Source of the DNA: Pseudomonas plecoglossicida NBRC 103162 = DSM 15088
GTDB lineage: Bacteria; Pseudomonadota; Gammaproteobacteria; Pseudomonadales; Pseudomonadaceae
DNA: 64,000 nt
Reading direction: 5' to 3'
Assembly: GCF_000730665.1 (NCBI RefSeq)
Contig: NZ_BBIV01000023.1
Location: forward strand, 1 to 64,000
The first letter of the stretch is position 1; each line of letters begins with the position of its first letter. Below, piece after piece: positions 43,037 to 51,500 of the stretch. The notes beneath the pieces were generated by a model that was not told where the DNA came from, did not search any database, and saw nothing but the letters and a program-made list of their open reading frames with translations. Position numbers and translations under genes: made by a program.

Positions 43037-43810
43037 ATGACCGACCAAGCCTTTGCCCAGGCCGACCCCAGCTGGGTCGAGCTGATCAGCCTGGCCCGTG
43101 ACTGGTTCAACGGCCCACTCGGCCAGTTGATGCTCAGGGAAGAGGAAAAACTGCTGGAAGAAGAGCTCGGGCGCTTCTTTGGCGGTTACCTGGTGCACTA
43201 CGGCCCTTGCGCCGAGGCGCCGCCCAGCGCCCCGCAGGTGCAGCGCAACGTGCGCCTGGGCGCACCGCTGCCGGGTGTGGAGATCGTCTGCGAAGAGCAG
43301 GCCTGGCCGCTCAGCGAGCATGCCGCCGACGTGGTGGTGCTGCAGCATGGCCTGGATTTCTGCCTGTCGCCCCATGGCCTGCTGCGCGAAGCTGCCAGTG
43401 CCGTGCGCCCGGGCGGGCACTTGCTGATCGTCGGCATCAACCCCTGGAGCAGCTGGGGCATGCGCCATTTCTTCAGCCATGGCGCGCTGCGCAAGGCCCG
43501 TTGCATTTCGCCGTCGCGGGTGGGCGACTGGCTCAACCTGCTGGGCTTCGCGCTGGAGAAACGCCGCTTCGGGTGCTATCGTCCGCCGCTTGCCTCGCCG
43601 GCCTGGCAACAACGCCTGGCGGGCTGGGAACGCTTGGCGGGTGGCTGGCAGGGCTCCGGTGGCGGGGTCTACCTGCTGGTGGCACGCAAGATGGTGGTCG
43701 GCCTGCGGCCCTTGCGCCCGGAGCGTCGCGAGCCGATGGGCAAGCTGCTGCCGTTGCCGTTGGCCAAGGTCAACCGCACCGCCGTCAACCCCGATACCGA
43801 AAAGCACTGA
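43037..43810 (+). CDS. SAM-dependent methyltransferase domain protein
   Basis: A 257-residue class I methyltransferase-like protein. The core is seen as LPLSEHAADVVVLQHGLDF (motif II region) and REAASAVRPGGHLLIVGINPWS (motif III), but the glycine-rich motif I is poor, so cofactor binding is uncertain. The substrate is unknown. It sits between gloB and rnhA in Pseudomonas as a rule. The ATG at 43037 has GGGAG six bases upstream. Confidence 0.85.
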   Translation: MTDQAFAQADPSWVELISLARDWFNGPLGQLMLREEEKLLEEELGRFFGGYLVHYGPCAEAPPSAPQVQRNVRLGAPLPGVEIVCEEQAWPLSEHAADVVVLQHGLDFCLSPHGLLREAASAVRPGGHLLIVGINPWSSWGMRHFFSHGALRKARCISPSRVGDWLNLLGFALEKRRFGCYRPPLASPAWQQRLAGWERLAGGWQGSGGGVYLLVARKMVVGLRPLRPERREPMGKLLPLPLAKVNRTAVNPDTEKH

Positions 43811-43823
43811 ACATGAGTGGTAC

Positions 43824-44270
43824 ATGAGCGAAAGCGTCGAGCTGTATACCGATGGTGCCTGCAAGGGCAACCCTGGCCCCGGCGGCTGGGGCGTCCTGCT
43901 GATCTACAAGGGCGTCGAGAAGGAACTGTGGGGTGGCGAGCGCGAAACCACCAACAACCGCATGGAGCTGATGGCGGCGATCCAGGGGCTGATGGCGCTC
44001 AAGCGCGAATGCGAGGTGGTGCTGACCACCGACTCGCAGTACGTGATGAAGGGCATCAACGAATGGATGGTCAACTGGAAGAAGCGCGGCTGGAAGACCG
44101 CTGCGAAGGAGCCCGTGAAGAACGCCGACCTGTGGCAGCTGCTGGACGAGCAGGTCAACCGCCACAAGGTCACCTGGAAGTGGGTGCGCGGCCACATTGG
44201 CCACCCTGGCAACGAACGTGCCGACCTGTTGGCCAACCGCGGCGTCGAGGAAGTGCGCGCCAAGCGCTGA
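43824..44270 (+). CDS. rnhA: Ribonuclease HI
   Basis: A 148-residue endonuclease that cuts RNA in RNA/DNA hybrids. All catalytic acids are visible: Asp10 in YTDGACKGNPGPGG, Glu in NNRMELMA, Asp in TTDSQYV and the C-terminal Asp in NERADLLAN, plus the basic protrusion WMVNWKKRGWKT. It starts 13 bp after the methyltransferase stop and precedes dnaQ. Confidence 0.98.
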   Translation: MSESVELYTDGACKGNPGPGGWGVLLIYKGVEKELWGGERETTNNRMELMAAIQGLMALKRECEVVLTTDSQYVMKGINEWMVNWKKRGWKTAAKEPVKNADLWQLLDEQVNRHKVTWKWVRGHIGHPGNERADLLANRGVEEVRAKR

Positions 44271-44321
44271 GCTGGGGTACAATCCGCGGCTCTGTAATCG
44301 ATGCAAGTTGGAGCGCCCCGC

Positions 44322-45080
44322 GTGGAGCAGCAGCAAGATAAACGCCTGGTCATTCTCGATACCGAAACCACTGGCATGCCGGTCAGCGAAGGCCACCGGA
44401 TCATCGAGATCGGCTGCGTCGAGGTCATCGGCCGGCGCCTGACCGGGCGGCACTTCCACGTCTACCTGCAGCCTGACCGCGAGAGCGACGAGGGCGCGAT
44501 CAACGTCCACGGCATCACCGATGCCTTCCTGGTCGACAAGCCGCGCTTCGCTGAAGTGGCCGAAGAATTCTTCGACTTCATCCAGGGCGCCACGCTGGTC
44601 ATCCACAACGCGGCGTTCGACGTTGGCTTCATCAACAACGAGTTCGCTTTGCTGGGTCAGGCTGACCGCGCCGATATCTCGAACCACTGCACCATCCTCG
44701 ATACCCTGTTGCTGGCGCGCGCCCGTCACCCGGGGCAGCGCAACAGCCTCGATGCGCTGTGCAAACGCTACGACATCGACAACTCCGGTCGTGAGCTGCA
44801 CGGCGCATTGCTCGACTCCGAGCTGCTGGCGGACGTCTACCTGGCAATGACCGGTGGCCAGACCAGCTTGTCGCTGGCCGGGCACGGGGCTGACGGTGAC
44901 AACGACGGGCAGGGCAGTGGTGGCAGCGAGATTCGCCGGATTACCGGGCGTGCGCCGGGGCGGGTGATCATGGCCAGTGCCGAGGAGCTCGAGGCGCATG
45001 CCGAACGCCTGGCGGCGGTTGCCAAGTCGGCGGGTGGGCCTTCGATGTGGCAGGCGTTGACCGAGACGCCTGCTGGTTGA
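44322..45080 (+). CDS. dnaQ: DNA polymerase III epsilon subunit (proofreading exonuclease)
   Basis: A 252-residue DEDDh 3'-5' exonuclease. Exo I is ILDTETTGM, exo II HNAAFDVGFIN and exo III has His-x-x-x-Asp in HGALLDSELLADVYL. The C-terminal tail binds the polymerase. The start is taken as GTG at 44322 (VEQQQDKRLVIL), with TTGGAG eight bases upstream; an ATG at 44301 would add seven residues and is an alternative. Confidence 0.96.
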   Translation: MEQQQDKRLVILDTETTGMPVSEGHRIIEIGCVEVIGRRLTGRHFHVYLQPDRESDEGAINVHGITDAFLVDKPRFAEVAEEFFDFIQGATLVIHNAAFDVGFINNEFALLGQADRADISNHCTILDTLLLARARHPGQRNSLDALCKRYDIDNSGRELHGALLDSELLADVYLAMTGGQTSLSLAGHGADGDNDGQGSGGSEIRRITGRAPGRVIMASAEELEAHAERLAAVAKSAGGPSMWQALTETPAG

Positions 45081-45084
45081 TGTT

Positions 45085-45190
45085 GGGGCTGCTCCGGCCC
45101 TATCGCCGCGGTTCGTCGCCACGACAAGCCGGCTCCCACAGGTACTCCACTGAGCTTTTTGTGGGAGCCGGCTTGCCGGCGATAGGGCCG
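45085..45190. repeat. REP pair, one unit interrupted
   Basis: A first unit reads GGCCCTATCGCC, then about 19 bases not found in other copies, then GACAAGCCGGCTCCCACAGG; the second is an intact inverted TGTGGGAGCCGGCTTGCCGGCGATAGGGCC. It lies between dnaQ and the decarboxylase gene. Confidence 0.8.
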
Positions 45191-45256
45191 CCACGGTAAT
45201 CATCAGGCTCTACTACCCTGAGGAAGGATGCTCTGTCCTTCGGAGGTAGCAGCCTG

Positions 45257-47506
45257 ATGTACAAGGACCTCAAGTTCCCCATCCTCATCGTCCACCGCGC
45301 CATCAAGGCCGACAGCGTCGCCGGCGAGCGCATCCGTGGCATCGCCGAGGAACTGAGCCAGGACGGTTTCGCCATCCTCGCCGCCGCCGACCATGCCGAA
45401 GCGCGGCTGGTCGCCGCCACGCACCACGGCCTGGCCTGCATGCTGATCGCCGCCGAGGGCGTCGGGGCCAATACCCACCTGCTGGAAAACATCGCCGAAC
45501 TGATTCGCCTGGCCCGTGCGCGTGCGCCTGACTTGCCGATCTTCGCCCTGGGCGAGCAGGTCACCCTGGAAAATGCCCCCGCCGAGGCCATGGGCGAGCT
45601 GAACCAGTTGCGTGGCGTCCTCTACCTGTTCGAAGACACCGTGCCATTTCTCGCCCGCCAGGTGGCGCGCGCTGCGCACAACTACCTCGACGGCCTGCTG
45701 CCACCGTTCTTCAAGGCGCTGGTCCAGCACACCGCGCAGTCCAACTATTCCTGGCATACCCCTGGCCACGGTGGCGGTGTGGCCTACCGCAAGAGCCCGG
45801 TGGGCCAGGCGTTTCACCAGTTCTTCGGGGAAAACACGCTGCGCTCGGACTTGTCCGTGTCGGTGCCTGAGCTGGGCTCGCTGCTCGACCACACCGGTCC
45901 GCTGGCCCAGGCCGAAGCCCGTGCGGCGCGCAATTTCGGCGCCGACCACACCTTCTTCGTGATCAATGGCACCTCCACCGCCAACAAGATCGTCTGGCAT
46001 GCGATGGTCGGCCGCGACGAACTGGTGCTGGTGGACCGCAACTGCCACAAGTCGGTGGTGCACGCGATCATCATGACCGGTGCCATCCCCATCTACCTGT
46101 GCCCGGAGCGCAACGAACTGGGCATCATCGGGCCTATCCCGCTCAGTGAGTTCAGCCCAGAGGCGATCCAGGCAAAGATCCAGGCCAACCCCCTGGCGAA
46201 GGGGCGTGAGCCACGGATCAAGCTGGCGGTGGTGACCAACTCCACCTACGACGGCCTTTGTTACCACGCCGGCCTGATCAAGCAGGTGCTGGGGCCAAGC
46301 GTCGAGGTGCTGCACTTCGACGAGGCCTGGTTCGCCTACGCGGCATTTCACGAGTTCTTCGCCGAGCGCTACGCCATGGGCACCCTGTGCAACACGCACA
46401 GCCCCCTGGTATTCAGCACCCATTCCACCCACAAGCTGCTCGCCGCCTTCAGCCAGGCGTCGATGATCCATGTGCAGGATGGCGCGCAACGCCAGCTCGA
46501 CCGCGACCGTTTCAACGAAGCGTTCATGATGCATATTTCCACTTCGCCGCAATACAGCATCCTCGCCTCGCTGGATGTGGCGTCGGCGATGATGGAGGGG
46601 CCGGCGGGGCGTTCGCTGCTGCAGGAGATGTTCGATGAGGCCCTGAGCTTTCGCCGGGCCCTGGCCAACCTGCGTGAGCACCTCGCTGGCGATGACTGGT
46701 GGTTCAGCATCTGGCAGCCGGCGGCGGCGGGGGGGATGCAGCGTCTCGATGCCAAGGACTGGCTGTTGCAGCCGAGGGCAGAGTGGCATGGCTTTGGCGA
46801 GGTGGCGGACGACTATGTGCTGCTCGACCCGCTGAAAGTGACCTTGGTGATGCCTGGCCTCAGCGCCGGCGGAGTACTGGACGAGCACGGCATACCGGCG
46901 GCGGTGGTCGGCAAGTTTCTCTGGGAGCGTGGTCTGGTAGTGGAGAAGACGGGCCTCTACAGCTTCCTGGTGCTGTTCTCGATGGGCATCACCAAGGGCA
47001 AGTGGAGCACGCTGCTGACCGAACTGCTGGAGTTCAAGCGCCATTATGACGGCAATACCGCGCTCGGCGCCTGCCTGCCCAGCATCGTCGCAGTCGACGC
47101 TTCACGTTACCAGGGCATGGGCCTGCGCGACCTGTGTGACCAACTGCACGACTGCTACCGTGCCAATGCCACGGCCAAGCAGCTCAAGCGGCTGTTCACG
47201 CGCTTGCCGGAGGTCGCCATGACCCCGGCACGGGCCTATGACCTGATGGTCCGCGGCGCCGTGGAGGCGGTGCCGATCGAGGCATTGCTGGGCCGGGTCG
47301 CGGCGGTCATGCTGGTGCCGTATCCACCGGGTATCCCGCTGATCATGCCGGGTGAGCGGTTCACCGAAGCGACCCGTTCGATTCTCGACTACCTGGCGTT
47401 TGCCCGCGCCTTCAATAGTGGCTTCCCTGGCTTTGTCGCCGACGTGCATGGCTTGCAGAACGAAAGCGGCCGCTACACGGTGGATTGCATCAAGGAATGC
47501 GAATGA
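45257..47506 (+). CDS. ldcA: Orn/Lys/Arg decarboxylase, probably lysine decarboxylase (LdcA-like)
   Basis: A 749-residue PLP enzyme of the group I basic amino acid decarboxylases, with N-terminal receiver-like wing domain (about 1-125), the PLP core with WHTPGHGGGVAYRKSPVG and the Schiff-base Lys in STHSTHKLLAAFSQASM, and the C-terminal domain. It produces a polyamine such as cadaverine by decarboxylation. Size and neighbourhood (after dnaQ) match the Pseudomonas lysine decarboxylase; arginine specificity cannot be excluded from sequence. Confidence 0.92.
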   Translation: MYKDLKFPILIVHRAIKADSVAGERIRGIAEELSQDGFAILAAADHAEARLVAATHHGLACMLIAAEGVGANTHLLENIAELIRLARARAPDLPIFALGEQVTLENAPAEAMGELNQLRGVLYLFEDTVPFLARQVARAAHNYLDGLLPPFFKALVQHTAQSNYSWHTPGHGGGVAYRKSPVGQAFHQFFGENTLRSDLSVSVPELGSLLDHTGPLAQAEARAARNFGADHTFFVINGTSTANKIVWHAMVGRDELVLVDRNCHKSVVHAIIMTGAIPIYLCPERNELGIIGPIPLSEFSPEAIQAKIQANPLAKGREPRIKLAVVTNSTYDGLCYHAGLIKQVLGPSVEVLHFDEAWFAYAAFHEFFAERYAMGTLCNTHSPLVFSTHSTHKLLAAFSQASMIHVQDGAQRQLDRDRFNEAFMMHISTSPQYSILASLDVASAMMEGPAGRSLLQEMFDEALSFRRALANLREHLAGDDWWFSIWQPAAAGGMQRLDAKDWLLQPRAEWHGFGEVADDYVLLDPLKVTLVMPGLSAGGVLDEHGIPAAVVGKFLWERGLVVEKTGLYSFLVLFSMGITKGKWSTLLTELLEFKRHYDGNTALGACLPSIVAVDASRYQGMGLRDLCDQLHDCYRANATAKQLKRLFTRLPEVAMTPARAYDLMVRGAVEAVPIEALLGRVAAVMLVPYPPGIPLIMPGERFTEATRSILDYLAFARAFNSGFPGFVADVHGLQNESGRYTVDCIKECE

Positions 47507-47708
47507 TCTCGACGCCAGTGCGCGCCAGTTCGAAACGGTTTTCACCCAAGTGGTTGACCCGGTCGCCAATGGCCAGGCGATAGGTCGTGACCGGTGCGCC
47601 CACGGCGCTGCCGTCGGTTTGCAGGGTCGACTCCTGGAATTCGTGAACGGGGTAGATGCGGCCTTCGGCGTCTCGGGCGTGGAACTGGCCGACCATTACT
47701 GCTGCCAT
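47490..47708 (-). CDS. Small conserved-looking hypothetical protein
   Basis: A 72-residue protein (MAAVMVGQFHARDAEGRIYP..., ending VEIIRIP) predicted to be mostly beta. No function recognised. It is convergent with ldcA and the 3' ends overlap by 17 bp. GAGGTTT lies upstream of the ATG. The even, hydrophilic composition and ordered codon use suggest a real gene. Confidence 0.65.
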   Translation of the reverse strand: MAAVMVGQFHARDAEGRIYPVHEFQESTLQTDGSAVGAPVTTYRLAIGDRVNHLGENRFELARTGVEIIRIP

Positions 47709-47864
47709 TTAGGTGGAAACCTCTGAATTACGTAGGAAATGTCTGCAGTGATAGACCGTGCAACAAAGCCGGAGTTTTCCAGGGCGGCAAAAAAAACCTG
47801 AGCGCCGAGGAACGGTCATCTATAACTAGGACGTCTCTTTAGCCAGCAAAGGTTGGAAATCGCC

Positions 47865-48425
47865 ATGAGCCAGGTGTATTCGGTAGCGGTTGTCGTCGGC
47901 AGCTTGCGCAAGGACTCCTACAACCGCAAGGTGGCCCGCGCCCTTTCAGAGCTGGCGCCGTCCAGCCTTGCCCTGAAGATCGTCGAGATCGGCGACCTGC
48001 CGTTGTACAACGAGGACGTGGAGGCTGACGGTGTGCCCGAGCCGTGGAAGCGCTTTCGCGACGAAATCCGTCGCAGCGACGCGGTGTTGTTCGTCACCCC
48101 GGAGTACAACCGTTCGGTGCCGGGCGGCCTGAAGAACGCCATTGACGTAGGTTCCAGGCCCTATGGACAGAGTGCCTGGAGCGGCAAGCCCGCAGCCGTG
48201 GTGAGCGTGTCGCCGGGCGCCATTGGCGGCTTTGGTGCCAACCATGCCGTGCGCCAGTCGCTGGTCTTTCTCGACATGCCCTGCATGCAGATGCCAGAGG
48301 CCTACCTGGGCGGGGCAGCGAATCTGTTCGATGACAGTGGCAAACTCAGCGACAAGACCCGGCCATTCCTGCAGGGTTTCATCGACAAGTTCGCCTCTTG
48401 GGTCAAGCTGAACCGGGCGGTCTGA
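47865..48425 (+). CDS. NADPH-dependent FMN reductase (ChrR-like)
   Basis: A 186-residue flavodoxin-fold reductase. The FMN phosphate loop is VVGSLRKDSYNRKVARAL, and TPEYNRSVPGGLKNAIDVGSRP is the family signature. Such enzymes reduce quinones and chromate by two-electron transfer and protect against oxidative stress. The ATG at 47865 begins MSQVYSVAVV with TTGGAAA upstream. It is followed by the first NEL toxin gene after 92 bp. Confidence 0.93.
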   Translation: MSQVYSVAVVVGSLRKDSYNRKVARALSELAPSSLALKIVEIGDLPLYNEDVEADGVPEPWKRFRDEIRRSDAVLFVTPEYNRSVPGGLKNAIDVGSRPYGQSAWSGKPAAVVSVSPGAIGGFGANHAVRQSLVFLDMPCMQMPEAYLGGAANLFDDSGKLSDKTRPFLQGFIDKFASWVKLNRAV

Positions 48426-48482
48426 GTTCACGCCCTTGGCGGTAGCCATTCCAGCTGTAGTCAGACCGGTAGTTTCTTACAG

Positions 48483-48520
48483 CATTGTCGCTCCTGAACT
48501 TCGTTGCTGGAGCGACAATG
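48483..48520 (+). promoter_or_regulatory. Hairpin occluding the ribosome site and start codon of the first NEL toxin gene
   Basis: CATTGTCGCTCC (48483-48494) is the perfect reverse complement of GGAGCGACAATG (48509-48520), with a 14-base loop. The right arm contains the Shine-Dalgarno GGAG and the ATG start. In mRNA the 12-bp stem would hide both. Confidence 0.85.
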
Positions 48521-51500
48521 TCCAACAAACCCTCGGCGATGCGCACGGCCGATGAAAAAATCCTCGGCGCCACCGATGACTTCATTGGTGCAAGGCTGCC
48601 AGCCTGGTTGAAGCAGGCTTCACGCGCCCAGCTGTCAGGATTGCGTGCGGCTTTCAATACTCACCAGGCCAGCCAGGCGCGCCTGCGTGGGCTCACCCAG
48701 AAGCTTGAGCCGCTTGACGTATTCGCCGAAAAGCACCTCAAGGTGCTGCTGGCCAAGCCACTGCCTGAGGGAATGGAGTTTTCACAGCTCGAGTGGCTGG
48801 TGGTGACGCCTTGGGTGGGTACGCTCGGCAGTTCCGACATGCAGGCGTTTGGTTACAGGGCAACACGCACCTCCGGCATCTTGAGGTTGATGAGCAACTT
48901 CGAGCCTGGCGACACCTTTTACGTCGGCTCCGGGCTGGTTGCGCCTGGGCACGATGAAGTTCTATCGGTCTCGGAAACGGCGCTCGCGACCGAGTGCCGA
49001 AAGCTGGACGCGGGGAAAAGGTATCAGGAGGAGCTGGACCGGGTCTTCAATGCGCAGGCCCTGGGCATCCTGGCCGATGACAAGCGTTCCGGACTTGCGT
49101 TGGCTAGCAAGATTGCTGCGATGAAAGGCGATATTACAGCCGAGGTGGAAATCGCGCTGCTCGAAATGACCCGCTCAGAGATTCACCTTCAGGCGTCGGG
49201 GCTGCGCGGTTATGGCGGTACCGTGCAGGTGCTCGGTCAGGTTGCAGCCGATGGCATGCTCGTCCGGTTGCGCAACCTGCAGGGCAAGCAGGTGGGTATC
49301 CTGCTGTACCTGCCGAGCGACCCGCTGCAGGCTTTGCGTCATTTCGATGATGATGCTTCGATGAACAGGGCAATGGCAACGCTGCTGCTAGGCGAAGCTT
49401 ACCGTTCTTTTTTCTCCCAGTTGATCAGCCTGCGCGACCGGGCCAGTTTTGTAGAGTTGCTGGGTAAGCGTTTGAAGGACCCCAGTCCCGACCTTGAGAT
49501 GGTAGGTGCCGTGGTTGAGGGCAGCATTTTCACGGCGCTGGCCCGTGCCCAGATCAAGCGCACCAAGGAAGATGCGCGAGTGCTGTTGGTGCCGACCGCC
49601 GAGGCTGACGCCAAGGCCGCCCGGGCCCGGCATGAGGCGTGGAAGTCGGCAGGCCTGAGCCTGATCAACCTGGCAGGGCTTTTCATTCCCGCGATCGGTG
49701 CATTGATGCTCGGGCAACTGGTATTGCAGACCTTGGGCGATGTCTTCGAAGGCGCACAGGACTGGTACGAGGGGCACCGTCATGAAGCACTGGAGCATAT
49801 GCTCGGTGTGGCCGAAGCGTTGGCGGTTACAACCGCGACCGTGATCGGCGTAAGTGTCGTGCGCAGCGCCTGGGTCGCGGCCATGGAGCCCGTCAATGTG
49901 AAAGCCGGCATTCAGCGTTTGTGGCACGACAGTCTCGTACCCTACGAGTCGGTACCCGAGAACGTTATCCTGCGCTCCGATGGTTTGTATGGCGATGGCA
50001 AGCAGCGCTGGCTGCGCGCCGGCTCTCGTTACTATGAAGTGCATCGCCCCGACCCTGAAGGACCTTATCGGTTACGCCAGCAACGACGTTCTGGGGCATA
50101 TGAGCCAGCCGTGCTGCATAACGACGAGCGTTGCTGGCGGCCGATATGCGAACGGCCTTGGGAGTGGGATGACAGCAGGCGAATGCTTGATCGGCTGTGG
50201 CCACAGCACCCGATGATCGATGCACAACGGACGGAGCAAGTGCTGCGCGTGGCAGGCGTCGATCAAGATGAGCTGCGCGGCATCCTGATGGAAAACCGGC
50301 AACTGCCTGTCAACCTGCGGGAGACACTGCGCAGCTTTGAGGCGGATGAGCGCATCGAGCGGTTCTTCGATCATTTGCGGCGCAAACGTCTCGATGCTCA
50401 GGACGAGGCGCTGCTGGCATGGTGCGAGGCATTGCCCGAGGTGGGCAAGGGCATCGCTAAGGTGCTGGAGGCAAGGCTGCAGCTGCGCGGGGTGCTTTAC
50501 ACGCACCTGACAAGCCTGAACCCTGGTGGTAATGACCCTCTGCTCGAACAGTTGCGCAGGGATTTTCCTGGCCTGGGGGACGGCTATGCCAAGCTGCTGG
50601 AAGGCGAGGCCACTGCGCTTGAGCGCAATGAAGCCGTCAGCAACGGCAAGCTTCCTCAGGCGTTGGCGCTCAAAGCGGCTTCGTTGCTACGTGTGGCAAG
50701 AATCAGCAAAGCCTTGGCGGGCCTTTACCTGGCCAGTGGATACTCCACGGAAACTGGCGAATTGATATTCGCACTGCTCAACCAGTTGGGTCCTCAGACC
50801 CTCAACATCAATCTCTGTGAAGGTGAAGTCGACGGGCGCTTGGTGGCAAGTCTGGTGGCGCAGGAACAAGGGACGCCATTGCGGATCCTGGTGCACCAGG
50901 ACGGACGGTTCAATGTCTTCGAGGCCAATGGCAGCAAACTTGCGGTGTCGGTAGACGACCCAGGAGATCTGTTTGAAGTCATCGCCGCACTGATGACGCC
51001 TGCCCAGCGGCTGGAGTTAGGCGTGGAGAAAGATGGCAAGGTCAGCCAATTGCTACGAGCCCATGCACTGGAGCAACTGCCCGAAAGCCATGAGGAAATT
51101 GCACGGTTCATGGAATGGCCAGAGCGGGCGCGCTGGTTCAACCCTGGGCAACGTCTGGAAGATGGTCGGGTCGGCTACTTGCTCAGTGGGCGCGGCGCAG
51201 GCCGGCCAAGAACCTCCCGAGAGGTTTTGCAAGATGCCATGCGGCGCTATTTTCCGGGGTTGAGCGAAACTCAGTTGGATACGGAGCTGCAACGTATGCT
51301 TGCAGGACGGGCTTCGGCATTCGACCTTCTGCTGCAGTTTCAGGACGACCATGAGCAGCTGGAAAGGGGACTGCAGCGATGGCAAGGCAGCGAATTGAAC
51401 GATGCCAGACGTCAAGTGCGTGGGCAGGTTGCCCGGCGCCTGCGAAGAGCATGGGCTGCGCAGGCCGAGGCGATACCCGGGGGTGATGAAGGTGCTCCAG

